A stretch of DNA of 64,000 nucleotides, from assembly GCA_030141605.1 (NCBI GenBank), contig JAQGDQ010000038.1, positions 186,001 to 250,000 of the forward strand. Reading direction: 5' to 3'. This stretch comes from Tubiluchus corallicola (Eukaryota; Priapulida; Priapulimorpha; Priapulimorphida; Tubiluchidae). Of this stretch, positions 25,780 through 39,139 are shown piece after piece. Position 1 is the first letter of the stretch. The number at the start of each line of letters is the position of its first letter. Below the pieces are notes generated by a model, which was given only the letters and a program-made list of their open reading frames with translations, was not told the DNA's origin and searched no databases. The position numbers and the translations under genes were made by a program.

Positions 25780-26480
25780 TGGGACATGACATTTAATAAA
25801 ACAGAATGGAACAAAAATCGCTAGAGCAGTAAAAACACGACGGAAGAGCCGACAAGATAAAAAACACGACATCATAGCAAATAAGAACAGAGCATAATGT
25901 AACAGACATACGTATAGAATGGAATGAACATAACCGAATACTTAACAAAACAAAAAAGAGTGTAACGGAATAGACTGAACAGAAAAGAGTGACCGTAAAC
26001 ACAGTAACGCAAGAAAACAATCTCAGCAAAACAACAGAATATACAACATGCACAGTCAAAGAAAAGAGTGCAACAGAACAGAACTGACCAAGTACGAGTG
26101 GTCTAAAAAGCAGAATAGAGTAATTCCGTAGAACAAAACTGCTGATGAATGCTCTCAGAAGAACAGTTAGAACAGAACATGTTGTATGTGTATATGGGAG
26201 TGGAAGAAAACAAGGTAAAATAATACCTAAACAGAATCAAAACGAAAGTAAAATAGAACAAAAACAGTATAGTTACAGAATGAACGAACAGAATGAAACA
26301 GAACAGCACAAAAGCATAACAAAACAGAGCAGAATGGAGAATCCTGAAACTCGGAGTCGAACTTTGAATATAAATTAAAAGCAAAACGGGATAAAATGCC
26401 GGAATAGAAGGAATGGACTGGAATAAAAATAGAACAAGCTAAAGAAAAATTTATCAGATGCAAGATTAGCAAAGCATTGT
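25780..26480. repeat. Degenerate purine-biased repeat built on AACAGAA/AGAAC words
   Basis: About 700 bp with very strong A/G/C bias on the plus strand and recurring words such as AACAGAAT, GAACAGAA, AAAACAGAG and AATGGA. The opposite strand gives long TTCTGTT-type low-complexity reading frames that are artefacts of composition. Shorter stretches of the same character occur at 29890-30010 and 30840-31020, on the other side of P450 copy B. Confidence 0.6.
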
Positions 26481-27124
26481 CAGCTGCTGATCAAAATAAT
26501 AAATCTAACTGGCTCAGAAATAGGTATTGTACAAGAGGCACAGAGTACTACATTTTTTGCTTAACTGACAATCTGCCAAGAAAACTGTTAAATTTCAAAT
26601 CCCCTTCAAATTCAGTCTATAGCTGAAAAGATATTACCAAAAGTTCACTATAGCCAATAATAACTCCAATGTTTTAAAACCTATAAGTAAGATTGTCGGT
26701 TGGTCACTAATTAATATTTAATTTTCAAGCTGGTCTGGAAACACAATGCTACACGCCTACGATATTCATCAGACATAGTTGGCCAGATTTTTGTGTCCTT
26801 ATTAAATGAAAACAAGAATTGCCCTATTAACAGAGAAATGCATCAAAATGTTACAGTAATGCTGTTGGTTAATCATACTCATAATATGCATGTTATTTTA
26901 AGGCAGTATCATTTTATCATTCAGGAACAAATTGACAGAAATGTATTCAGTTGGCATTATTATTTCAGTATAATAATATTAATATTTGCTTAGTTACTAT
27001 AAATGGTATTTTATTTTGTAGGACAAAATGGACAATTATTAAACAAGAAGTTTGGCCAACTGTCCATCATATTCCCAATCAAAATGACCACAGGTTTTTA
27101 AAATTTCTTCACAACTTGCTGTAG
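26481..27124. other. Spacer downstream of P450 copy B
   Basis: AT-rich. Nothing coding was recognised. It should include the 3' UTR of the minus-strand P450 that ends at 27125. Confidence 0.4.
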
Positions 27125-28810
27125 TTATTTAGATGCCACATCGTGAAACTCAACAGGAATGTCTGACCCAGGTGTTAACAAAGCCCTAAACTTTGGCACA
27201 AGCTCACTGTTTCCATGTAACCTTAAATTGAATTTCTGAACCAGTCGTGCAATCATTAAGTGAAGTTCCAGTTCAGCTATCCTACGACCCACGCAGCTTC
27301 GAACCCCAAACCCAAATGGTAATGAAGAAAAGGGCTCTATGCTTGGACTGTCCGCACTCCGCAGCCACCGTTCTGGTTTGAATGACAAAGGATTCTCAAA
27401 TATGTTTGCATCTCTTCCCATATAATAAACATCAGCTGCCATAACTGTTCCTTTTGGTATGTGATACCCCGCAAATACCACATCGGTGAGAGCAACTCTA
27501 GGAACATGCACAACATTTGGGTACAAACGTAGCGTCTCCTTGACGACGGCCTTTAGATAAGACAGTTTGGATAGGTGACTTGCAGTTGGTATAGAACCTT
27601 TAGTTACTTCTTGAACGCTGTTTCGAAGTTTCTCTTGAACTTGTTCATTAGCAGCAAGGCTGTGTATTGCAAAACACAGTGTGTTAGATGTGGTATCTAC
27701 CCCTGCCAACAGCAGTTCTGTTACGTTAGAGTAAACTTCACGTTGAGTTAACTTCGGATTTTGTATCAGATGTGCCAAAAATGATTTCTGGGTCTGATCA
27801 GGAGGAGCATCAACGATTTGTTTCACTTTCTCGTCAATGTGAGTGCGGGCATAGTTAAAAATTGTATCCCAGTGTAAATAGAATTTTTTCCATGCGGGAG
27901 TGTTCCATTTACGCTGCAGTTCAGGCATAATAAAGGCAAAAATATTCATCTTGAACATTTTACCAACAGCAGTTATGAATTCTTGGGATTTTTCCGGAAT
28001 TGGTTCTTGCAAACATCCCATTCGTTTCTCAAACAAAATGGTTCCCACAGATTCCATTGACCATTTATACGCTTCATTTGGAAATGACTTGACATATCCA
28101 TTTGTTTGTCTGATGAGTCGTATTCGATTCACCATGTCTGTTATCACTTCATTGAGTTGAACATCAAAATTTTGTATAATTTGAGGTCGCAGAATCTGTT
28201 TGCTCATTGCTGTTCGCATGCGATGCCAATCACTTCCTTCAACTGTCAAAACTCCATCAGCTTCGCCTCTGTCTTCTCTATACAGCAGCCACGGCGTCAT
28301 GTGAGCTCTTTTTGGAAACTGACCTGCATTACGAAATATATGCTTTACCATTTCCAAGTCACAAGTTATAACTGTCCTATGAGTTCCTGGAACGTCACTT
28401 CGGTACGTCTTGCCAAATTCCTCGTAATCTTTTTTTGTCAGCAAGTGAATTTTCTGATAATTCAATATTTTATAAAAAAAGCGTAAAGTACTGCTTAGTC
28501 CACTAGGACCGGGGATATCTTCATAATTCTTAACATTTGAAAAAGTGTCAGTTTCATCAATTCCTTTAATGACTGTAGCCATTGTCATCACTTGTTGCAC
28601 TTCACTGAAGATTGGCTGTGAGAACAAATTAGCAAGAGAAGCTCTGCTCTTTAGGGTCTTTTTTAAAAGCATCTTGCTTGCCATAGTTATCATGTCATTC
28701 ACTGAAAACATAATTATCAAATTGACTATTATAGTATTAGCATGCATAATGACTTTCTTAAACATAATAGCTAGTGAGCATATTAAAATCCATGAAATTG
28801 TAAATGACAC
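27125..28810 (-). CDS. Mitochondrial-clan cytochrome P450, copy B (intronless)
   Basis: Close paralogue of the gene at 22757-24289, same strand, also without introns. It has the same landmarks: WHRMR, AGVDTT, ETLR, FKPERW and the heme loop FGFGVRSCVG followed by RRIAELE. The open frame reaches 28810 (561 codons). The first 39 codons encode a hydrophobic stretch with no counterpart in copy A. The likelier starts are Met codons at 28693, 28684 or 28672, the last of which (MLLKKTLKSRASLANLF) aligns with the basic copy A N-terminus as a matrix-targeting peptide. One codon is inserted relative to copy A (DAPPDQTQ against DAPDQTQ). Bases 27229-27469 are identical to 22861-23101 although flanking parts differ. 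No disabling mutation, so both copies look functional. Substrate unknown. Confidence 0.94.
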   Translation of the reverse strand: MSFTISWILICSLAIMFKKVIMHANTIIVNLIIMFSVNDMITMASKMLLKKTLKSRASLANLFSQPIFSEVQQVMTMATVIKGIDETDTFSNVKNYEDIPGPSGLSSTLRFFYKILNYQKIHLLTKKDYEEFGKTYRSDVPGTHRTVITCDLEMVKHIFRNAGQFPKRAHMTPWLLYREDRGEADGVLTVEGSDWHRMRTAMSKQILRPQIIQNFDVQLNEVITDMVNRIRLIRQTNGYVKSFPNEAYKWSMESVGTILFEKRMGCLQEPIPEKSQEFITAVGKMFKMNIFAFIMPELQRKWNTPAWKKFYLHWDTIFNYARTHIDEKVKQIVDAPPDQTQKSFLAHLIQNPKLTQREVYSNVTELLLAGVDTTSNTLCFAIHSLAANEQVQEKLRNSVQEVTKGSIPTASHLSKLSYLKAVVKETLRLYPNVVHVPRVALTDVVFAGYHIPKGTVMAADVYYMGRDANIFENPLSFKPERWLRSADSPSIEPFSSLPFGFGVRSCVGRRIAELELHLMIARLVQKFNLRLHGNSELVPKFRALLTPGSDIPVEFHDVASK

Positions 28811-31800
28811 ATCTGCAAAATACTACAACATTATAAACAGTTGCTAAGAGAAGAAAGACATGATGAAGTCTTCCAGGATAATCTAATTCCAGTGCAAGCA
28901 GTCCAATCTACACAGAAACAATATCCCACTAATAATTTCGCAAGATCAGCATTAAACAAAATATTTTGGCATGGTATATCAGTTTTACTGGATGCTAGAT
29001 GCATTGTGGCCATGCTGCGAAGGCTGGTAATTCACTCACTGACATACTCAGTCTGTTTTTCAAGTGCCAAATAAATCTCCTCTGTTTTTGTACCACCATG
29101 CATAACAGTTAATGGTTATAATTATAACTGTGAATGAAATTAAAAATCAGAATTAAAGAAATTATCTACTGAGGCAGGTGGTTAAGAAATGAGTCAACAA
29201 ACCAAACTTCTATTCTGGGAACCACATGAAATGATTTTTAGTGATGTCAGGTATTTTGCTTCTTTGCTTAATTATAATTCACTTTTATATCCCTTTATCA
29301 TTCACTTCAGTAATTCTTACACTTCAAAGCATAGGAACTACATCATAAACAATCAATTTTCCATAAACTGTAACACTACATTAACCATTAACAAGCCAAC
29401 AAGAATTAAACATTGAAGGTACTAATAATTTGTTTAATAGTATACGAATTACAACTATGAAAGTATTCATCACCTATGGACATGCACTGTAGCTCTCTAG
29501 TTGTAGACTTATATGGCAGAACACTGACAATTTTATGCACTAGGCTAAGAACAGCGTACTTTTGCACATAACAAATAGTACTCAAGCATAAGCATTTATC
29601 GCATAAGTGTTCAAAGTCTCTTCTCTTCAATAAATTTACTGTGCCCTAAAAGCACTGGATATAAAAGTTATCAATAAGCAAACTAGCTAAACAAATTTCA
29701 TGTAGTAAAAGCACAGCTTGTTGACAGCTAAATAAAAAAGTTGCATTATATGCATGAATTCAGAACTGAACTCTCTGTTAGAAATGCATGCAAATGAAAA
29801 CCAAGCACAATGTATGAGCCCTGGCCTAGGCATACCAATACAGAAAATATAGGGCATTGATGACTAATCATTTAAAATAACTCATTTTTAGAACGGAACA
29901 GAAGAGCATGAAATAGAGCAGGATGTGATAGAATAGCCTGACAAGACAAAAAGTGAACTAAACAAAAAAATGGTGAGAAGATAGCTAAGCAGAATAAAAT
30001 GGGACAGAATAACATACACTGTCCAGTAGGGTAATGTGGGGTGAAATGGGCACATTTGTTTTAAGGCTTTATAGGTACTTAGGGTTTTATTAAAGCATGA
30101 AGGTAGTAACAACACAAACTGTCTATTGTATTGACTAGATATTGCAAAAAGCTAATGGGTACAGTTGCTTGTGTTTTTCAGTGATATGAGTATTTAATTG
30201 ATGTTGTTTCTATCACCATAAAAACATAAGTGGTTGCATAAACGAACTTCAGACGAGAAAAATGAAAACATAAAGAATGTTGTGAGCCCTGGAAGCAGCC
30301 AACAACCTGACGTAGCTGTTACAAAGTAGAAGATTTCATAGTTGTAGAGTATGGGGGAAAGCACGAATGATACTTGTAAGCTTCTGGATTAATTGGAGAT
30401 GGCCTGAGATTGAGGATAAATAATGCAAATTAGTACAAGCTTTTACATCAGTTAATTCTAAAGGCATGTACATACTACACAAAGTTCAGTCCATGGTGGA
30501 TACCAGTGTGTTAAACATGGACCATTTACATACAAGAATGAAAGTTTTTCGGTATGAATAATTTCGATTTTTTTAAATTCATTTACTGTGCCCTACAGAT
30601 CTCAATCTACAGATTATTAAAATGAGTGTAAAGCAACTAGTAAGCAGGTACAGGCTAAAATGTTGTGTAAGTCAACCAGAGTCTTTGTTGTTACAGTGAG
30701 GAGTTTTACTAAACAAAACAAACTTAAAATGACAATTTAAAATAAAACAATTAATGAGATAGAAAAGTTTAGTTCTTAAAAATTGCAATTTAATAAAAAA
30801 ATCTGCTCATTTCACCTCACCTCCACCTTCAAAACACGATGAGGCAGAAAGGGAACAAAGAGAGTACAAAAGGAACAGATAGTACAAAGAGAATGAAAAG
30901 AACAAGAGAAGAGACTAAAGAAAAGAATAATTTAAACATTGTGGGACAAAATAGTCTGAGTAGAATGGGTTCAGTAGGATAGAATTGAAAAAACTTAAGT
31001 GAACTGAAGCTAAGAATAACTCAGAATAATCAAAATAGGATGCAATTTATATAGCAGGATAATTAGAAACAAACAAGAGACAATGCCAATGAAATGAGAC
31101 AAAAATAAATCTAGTTAATGGAATAGTCAGAAATCAACCTAGGCACCAAAGTACATTAACAAATTCCAAAGATAACTTCAAAGGTTCAAACTGAAAATAA
31201 ACAATATATCTGCATGATTGATATCACTAACATTTAAATCTGGTTGACAACATGCTTCAAACAGTTTGAATTTTACCTTAATGGTCCAGCGTAGCAGATT
31301 TATTACATGCCTGACTTTACACTAAGACTAACCAGACTTTTAGTAGATTAATTCCTGCAACTAAATTTATCAAATAATGTGCAAGACGTGTCAGAACTTG
31401 TACTATTGCATATTTTAAAGCCGAAGAGACATTTCCTGTCTAACTTGATTTGACACTAATTAATGTGGCATCATTACGTGATCTGTAGCAGCAGACCAGA
31501 CCTCAGTAAAAACATCGCCTATGACTCATCAAGAATTTTAGATTTTGCAGAATGGGGTAAACTACAGACATTATGGCTAAGTACTTATAAGTGAAGAGTA
31601 GATATTTAACATTTAAGTAAAATAGTTTGAATCTAAAGCAGCTTGACTTTTCCAGCGAGTCCAGATTTAAGTCAGTTTTCTGATATTATAATTATAACCC
31701 TTGGTAGTTCAAATGACATGGCCACATCTCGTGCTTCAATGTTTCGATCTTAACAATTAAATTTTTATTACAAATTCAACTTGAGAAAACAATTCCTTTA

Positions 31801-32472
31801 GTTTTGTTATTCATTATTGACTAAAATTCTCAATAAATTTGTATAAAGTTTCCCATCTATTGCTTGCTTCATATTTACAAAAGAACCATTGTTACAAAAA
31901 CCATAATAACAACTAAAATGCATTGCAAAATTCATTTTTACAACCCGTGTAATTAAAAAAATCTTAATAAATCAGGCTCATTAGAAATTTAAATTTCTCA
32001 GTATATAACCTATCTGCAGGCTTAACACTTTTAGATAAAGTGAGCTGCAGAACACAAGTCAAATGGTTAACTTACTAATATTACTGACTGATTTAATTTT
32101 TATTTTTTTCAGCATGTCATTTATACAATGGCATTATAACTTGCAAGTTGCACATAGCAGTTTACTTCTTAAGTGAAATTCAACAAATCATTGGCATTCA
32201 GAAAAATACTACTTACCCTTTCTTGGCACACGAATACTACTGAAGATATTAGGCAACATTTTTGAGTTGAGCATAACACTTAAACTATTGCATTCCTCAC
32301 AAATGTACCACAATACATGCAAAATTGCCTAAGTCTGCAATTTCCAACTTCACCATTGTTTTTCAATGACTACTATTTTGCAGAATTTTTCGTTGGCCAC
32401 TTGGTCATGTTTATGTTCAAATAGTGACAATAATCTTAGTGGCATCACATATTTCCCTTCATTATTTTGCCT
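28811..32472. other. Intergenic region between P450 copy B and CCDC137
   Basis: Should contain the P450 copy B promoter and the CCDC137 3' UTR. Purine-rich AGAAC/GAAAAG tracts at about 29890-30010 and 30840-31020 resemble the larger repeat at 25780-26480. The remainder is AT-rich and no gene, RNA or transposon end was recognised. Confidence 0.4.
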
Positions 32473-35400
32473 TTATGGCAGTTCTCGCCACTTTTTTTGT
32501 TTTCTGTACTGATTAATAACATGTTCTCTTTCTTCGTCAAACTGTCTTTGTTCACTGAGTGACATAGCTTTCCGTTTTACGGCTTTTGAAAACAATTTCT
32601 GACCTGCCGTTGCTTCAGAGGAAACATTTTTTCGCAGTACATTATGCAACAATAATGCTTTGCATCCCGGCTAAAATAACAAACAGAAATTAAACACTGA
32701 ACATAACTTGAAAAGATACTGAATACAGTAAACCCTCGTTATAACAACTAGTGGGGGGGGATGGTGTACATTGTAACTATAACCAATAGTCTGTTGTATC
32801 CGGCTGGCGTGTATCGCACTCCTACACATATAGCATGGCTTTTATCTCTTGACAGTGTCTTAACGACATCCCTCACTGTTTGGAATGGCACTATCATGAA
32901 GGGGGATTGCTATGCTCTTTATCAAGTTGTTATTTCTGCTTCAAAAATTAAATGAATTGAACAGCGACCTATGGCACATTTATAGAAAGTTGCAAAGTTA
33001 CCATTAATGATGAACGTCATCCAAATAATAAGTTTTCTGAACATTCCCCTCTATGTCGTAGATACCGTTCAATTAATACTAAAACCACAAGGAGTTTTTT
33101 CTTTAAATTGTTTCTATTCTGTTGCAGTTTGCAGTAGCAACAGTAAATCTGCAATATTCTGTATATATCTGTATCACTGTATATGTTGTATCACAACAAT
33201 CACTGCATATATTTTATTTACAATTATGTGACAACCGATTGAATTTAATTATGTATTAATTTTCTTTTGTTGTAGTACGTTAAACCACACAAATATTGTA
33301 TGTACTATGTATGTAATGCAATGAAAATAAAATGTTTACTTACTTATCTACTGTATATAACTTTTAAAAATGTCATACCTCGTTATTAAATGATGAGTGT
33401 ATATGGCCATAGATATAAATTATGCATTGACTAAGGTAATTTATTACCACTTGGACAACTAAATTGTGTAAATGTAAACAAAACTAATGGCATAAACCAA
33501 AACAGTACTGCCTCCAGGCCTATTAATGACAACTTGCATTTAGTGTTTGCATATATAATTTTTGATATTAATATTAAATCATCCAACCTTTACTCAATAA
33601 ACATTAATAATTTCCAAATAATACGAAGCTACAAAACTAGGTGGTGTCTTTCACTGGCTGGTCACTGACACATTGAGGGTTTAACCGATAACACAACATT
33701 CTAGGGACTTTTTCATAATTGCCAAACATGTGAAATCACTACTAATGTACAGCTGGGCAAATACTGAAGAAACACAAAATAATAACTAATGTAGGTAACT
33801 TATGGAAATGCTCCCAAGTACCATCAATCTTATAGCCAATATTAATGAAAACTATTTATCAAAACAAATTTATTATTTACAAAAAAGTAGGGTAAAAATT
33901 ACCTTCACTTGAGACTGTGCCTGCCTTGGTTTTGCTGTAATTACAGGAGGCTGACTTATTACTTCGCCAAATTTCACATTGTCTGTAAAAATGCAAGTTA
34001 TAGCAACACACAGTCAGCAAAACTTTTACTATAAATAACAGAACACTTATTATTTAAAAATTCTAGAATTATAAAAAGTTTAATACCAGAGTCATTATAA
34101 ATGATATTAAAAAAGACAGTAATTTTAGTAATGTTAGTCGTTGTTGCGCAGATTACAGCCATATCATGTCGCACCAATATGATGTGCACATGTAGGGCTG
34201 GCCATCAGGATGATCAACGGTTTCATCCTAATAATTCAGTGTATGTATTATTAATTTTATAGCTTCAATACTATGTTGTAGCGAAATCAAATGCACAGCC
34301 ACAAGAAAGAAAATATGACTCAACTCCCAATAGAACGGAGTGGAAAATGTCATGGAGAATGTTCACTTATTCATTCTGCCATTACCATAAAAAATGCTAG
34401 ATGTCAATAAATACACCAAACTGTTAAAAATTCATTCAGAAGTGCTCCTGCTTTCCGCCATAACAGATACCGGACAAATCTTAAACGGTCCTAAGAACTT
34501 TACCTTTAAAATCATCAAATTCATCTTTTTGGTGCTTTGTTACCTTCCTGACTTTTTTTGCCGCCCTGTTTTTGTTTTTCCTAAATAAGTAAAAGCAAAA
34601 ACTGTTCATTAATTAGATAAAAAGTGCATAAACCCTTGGCTCTATAATTAACATAAGAGGTTATCTTTTGTACATGTGCACATGTTTACAATAGTAATCA
34701 ATGTGGTAATTTCTTAGCAACACCCCAGTGCCTCAATGCAAAACTCAATTGTGCTTTTCCGAAATACGAAATGGCGAATTTCCAGCATGTAGTTTAAAAA
34801 TACATACATTTGAGGTACATGCTGCCAGTGATGCCAAACGAATGTTAGAATTCAAACGAGTGTTCGTATTTTGCTTTTTTTGATTTGAATCAAATATCCA
34901 GGTCGAATGTTCGATAAAGCATATACACTAAAATGCACAATTACATTGGTATAAACCTGCTCATTCTGAAGTTCTACCTGTATTTCTAAAGAACTGACGT
35001 TCTAAAGACCTGGGGTATCGCCTGCTGGAACTGTACATTATTGAATGTCATGATGATGCATAACAATTAATGAACAACGATTATATGAACACCATTTTTA
35101 CATAAATTTGCAAAGACAAACAAACCTAAGTGCTTTTACTTCCCTTTTTGCTAGTGCTTTCTAATTCCTTCGCTATTCAATTCGGAATACTCAAAGTACG
35201 GGTTGTGCAATATTACAGTTTTTGTGATAATAAAAATTAGAAAACACCTAATGCATTTAGTACCATTTAGAATATGACATATAGCACGCTCCTTATGGTA
35301 GTGTATTCACACATGCACACACGCACATACACACACAGTCTCAATACATACGATCGTTTGAACTTGACACTAAGAAATCCTAAGCAAAAACTCAAAATAA

Positions 35401-38400
35401 TTATTCTGATTAATCACATACATCTGAAACACTACTATAGTTGCAACATTTCTTTCGTTGTTTTCATTTTTTTCGCTTCTGCTTTTCAGGAAAACTTATT
35501 TCCAGGTATTCAACCTTCTGACTGAAGCAGCTTTGTATCACCAAGTCCTAGATTACTCATCCAGTATTTAGCAAATGATAAAAGGTAATGCAATATCATT
35601 CACACTATTCAGCAATTCTACTTTAATTTTTAAATTTCAATTATGTCCAAAAAATCACGTCATAGGATTTGGGTACTGTAATGTTACGCAAACGGGCTCA
35701 TAATAAAAGTAACAACTTGTTTCCCACTTTACCTGGCTTGTGTGTTAATGCCCTGTGCCTCCACTGAAGTATTGGAAACAGGTTTAACAAAAACTTTATT
35801 TCCTTTCTGTTCTTGTATTTCTACACCCCATTTTTCTTCGAAGTGAGCTCTGGAAAAGCAAAACACATTTCCGTAGTCTGCACCAAATAATGTGGCTTAA
35901 GCAGTTAAGAAAATGTACCACCAATTTTTTGGTGGACGTAGGAAAAAGTAAAAGGAAAAACAAATCCTCATCCAGAGTATACACCATGAATGATTTTATA
36001 ACCTTTCAAATCTTTTATGAAGGTTCAAGCTTGTACTTCCAATCACAGGAATGATTTAAGGTGCGACTCCATGTGCATGTAATGCACGACGTGTGATCTG
36101 TGATGTGTAACATGTACACAACAGTTTGTATTCAAACACAAGGACCTACACATATTCAAACACAAGGAACATGTGTAGGTAATGTGCAATGCATAGACAG
36201 GAAGCCGCTAGTGCCGAGAAGATTTTGTGAGTTTTGAAGTTTCCGATGACCATTTGTGCAGCTAAAACAAGTCAACAAAGTAACGGACTAATTTTAAAAA
36301 GCACTTCATGCAAATTGACAGATTCCCTTGGCTTGTCAGGTTTGTTTTTGGTTATTTCAATTTAATATTTTCAACACAATAATATTTTTCCATTTGAGTT
36401 TTCGAGAGGCAGAAGACATGATAGACATGAGAAGATACTTATGTTATTATGGTTAAAACTGAAATTTTTTTGCCAAATGGTCTTACGATCTATATTGTTT
36501 TCCTTGTTACAAAACATTATGCATGGAAAGTCTGTACTTTCCTTTCCACGTAATATAATGATAAGCAATGGCTATCGTAAAAATTTCATCTTGATTACTG
36601 TCATGCTGAAATTTCAGCAGAGGCAAACCACTGGCTTCCAAACATTGTTATGAATTTCTCATGAACAGCAACCAAAAATGGCAGAAAGAGAACTATGAGC
36701 TTTGTTAATTTGCAGAGCGTTCATGGTTATATGAAAACAGTCACTGCGCATTATAACACGCATATGGAATCCTAACTTTAACCTTATTGGTGATTTACAC
36801 ATTTTTCTACTAGGTGTAAAACTATCAAAATATAAGTTTAGAATATTTTTCAGCCCATTCTGCAATATGAATATTTTATAACAATGATACCAGCATTTAA
36901 TAAAAAATGTCGGTCTAAATTTTTTTAAACACTGGATTTTTTTCAAAATGATTTACACTCTTTTAAACCCCACTAAATACAGTTGAACATGCATTTTAGC
37001 TCATAAAAGTGTATTCTGTTATTTTGCGTCATGTCATAACATGTTAAGTCATGTGTTTGTTATGTGACGGCAGCACTTCACATTGTGCTATACATAGAAA
37101 ACAATGCCATCATTTACCTGTGAACTGCATCTTGGGTAACTTTTGTCATTCTTTTGTAAAAGGAATGCATCGATTCACATTTGTTCTGTTTAAAAACAGG
37201 AGGTTCTCTACTTTTTTTCATAGCTCCATGAGTATCCATTCCACCACCATCTAAGTACAAAATTGCAAAACTAACACAATTAATGTTCAGCAACCTTAAG
37301 CTGAGAAGAATTAACCAATTCTGCAATTGGACATTGTGACTAAACATATAGCAGACAACTGACAATTTAGCACAAGAAATTTGAGTATTGTCAAATACCA
37401 ACAATCATAACACATTAAATAAAGACCACTATCGTTTAAGTTGTAGCAATATGGGAACTACATGTCTTGTTGAAAGCAAATTCACTAATTCAGATGAAAC
37501 AGTGAAAAGCTTCTGGTAATTCAGACCTTAAACTGTTTACCTTAATGACATAATACGGAAATGTATCTTGAGTAAGAAGCAGTTCATTGAAAATCTTCAA
37601 AAATTGGTAAACCCTTGTTCAATGTTACACAATTTTTAACCAATTGCCTTACCATTGTACTTTTTCCTCTTTCGCTTCACATTGTCTTTTGTCACCATAA
37701 GCTTCTGAAGTTCTAGAACCTTGTATGGAATATCTTGCTCTGACGTATTTGATGGTTTAGAGTTGATGGGTTTCCGTTGAGATCTAAAGGCAAGACATAT
37801 AAAAAGGAAACTTAAAATAAAATCACAGCATAAAACTAGTTATTCAGAATCAATAGCTCTGAAACACAAATAGAAATGTGAATAGTTGAGTTGAGCTCAT
37901 ATTTTCAACAATGCAGTGTAAGTATGATTAAAGTGATGATCAATGCACATGATCAATCACCAGATGACCAGGGACCTGCAGAAACTTGATCCCAAACAAC
38001 AGGTTCGGCTCAACATAGGCTACAAACTACTGCTGCTAGTTCTGCATTGAACAACCACAATGCTTAGTGAAAATCGGGTATCAACAAAATTGCATGCAAG
38101 TTTAAAACCTATTATGCAATATTATTATTGTTATTTCATAGTGATAAAGGTTGCCATTGACAAAAAATGTAATGCTCATTGTTAAAAGTGAATCTTCATT
38201 TTACAGAACCATTCACATATTTCACTTAGTTTCTACTTGATTACTATTCGCGTTCAGAAGTATCAAAGAATCTTGACGGAATTTGGTTTTTACAAGAAAG
38301 AGTGCTTTTGGCAGTTAGTTTTACATAGAAGTTTGCATTTACAAGTTTTTTTTGTGAATTCTGTATCTTGAATCCTCCAACATATGCTTTTGCAGTGAGC

Positions 38401-39139
38401 ACATTAATGCAATCCAATCATTTTGACGAAAATTCTAGTAAAGATGCACTTACACAAGTGTATAATCAATGTGACTCAACTTTTGAACAGCACCTAAAAT
38501 TTTGATTTTTTTGGCAGAAAAGAAAAAATACCAAAACATTTAGTAATAAATCCTCTTAGATATAAGTAACTTGAGTTATGTGAAAAACCACTACAGCATG
38601 CAATGAGCATTAATAATAATAATAACCTTCATTTAAAGTCGGCTTTAAATTTCAACAAACAACACAAGCAATAAGGCTTTTATCGACGACTGTAAATAAC
38701 AAACTTACGCTTACATAACAGACAATATTACCTTGAGTTTTTACCCGAAATACAATAGACCACGTAGGACACCAGCAAGTATAATTTTTAGAGTCCTTGC
38801 TTTACCAACTGCAATACTGAAGTCATAACCTCTCAGATCGAAAGCAGATGCATTACTTATTACGTTATACCGTCTGATGAAATACTCACTATAACACCAA
38901 CTTAATTACCAGTAGACCAAAGACTACAATGTACCTGGCGATTCTGATTTACTATACAGCAAAACGTAATTCAATCTGGAAAAAACAATGTTATTGGCTT
39001 ACTTTTTTTGTTTGGGATTTGACAAGCTGTAGGAACATGGATGTCTGTCTTTAAAAATAGAGCTTGCAGCATTGCACTGTTTCAGTTTCTTATGCTTTTT
39101 ACTTTTCTGTGGCTTACCGATGTGATGTCTTTTAGCCAT
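32473..39139 (-). CDS. CCDC137: CCDC137 homologue (coiled-coil domain-containing protein 137)
   Basis: Exons: 39003-39139, 37653-37783, 37118-37250, 35733-35849, 34504-34580, 33903-33982, 32473-32670. All joints keep phase and give 290 aa, close to human CCDC137 (289 aa). The N-terminus is very basic (MAKRHHIGKPQKSKKHKKLK), as expected of a nucleolar/chromosome-periphery protein. The conserved QDIPYKVLELQKLM region corresponds to human QEIPFRLREIMRS. KQNKCESMHSFYKRM corresponds to KQRKGESDGAYIHRM. DNVKFGEVISQPPVITAKP matches DTVKFGEVVLQPPELTARP and identifies the gene. The C-terminal exon (EQRQFDEEREHVINQYRKQK) is a charged helix matching the human end. The family is poorly characterised; links to chromosome periphery and ribosome biogenesis come from vertebrate work. 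No break seen. Confidence 0.93.

Noticed and set aside
25793-26472. Several reading frames rich in Cys, Phe, Ser and Leu on the minus strand
   Set aside because: Low-complexity products of the AACAGAA-type repeat.
32724-33233. A CAGTAAACCCTCGTTATAAC sequence resembling the end of a pogo/Tigger element, followed by a short plus-strand frame
   Set aside because: No matching right end with TA duplication was found, and the frame has no recognisable motif. Noted only as a possible broken end in a CCDC137 intron.
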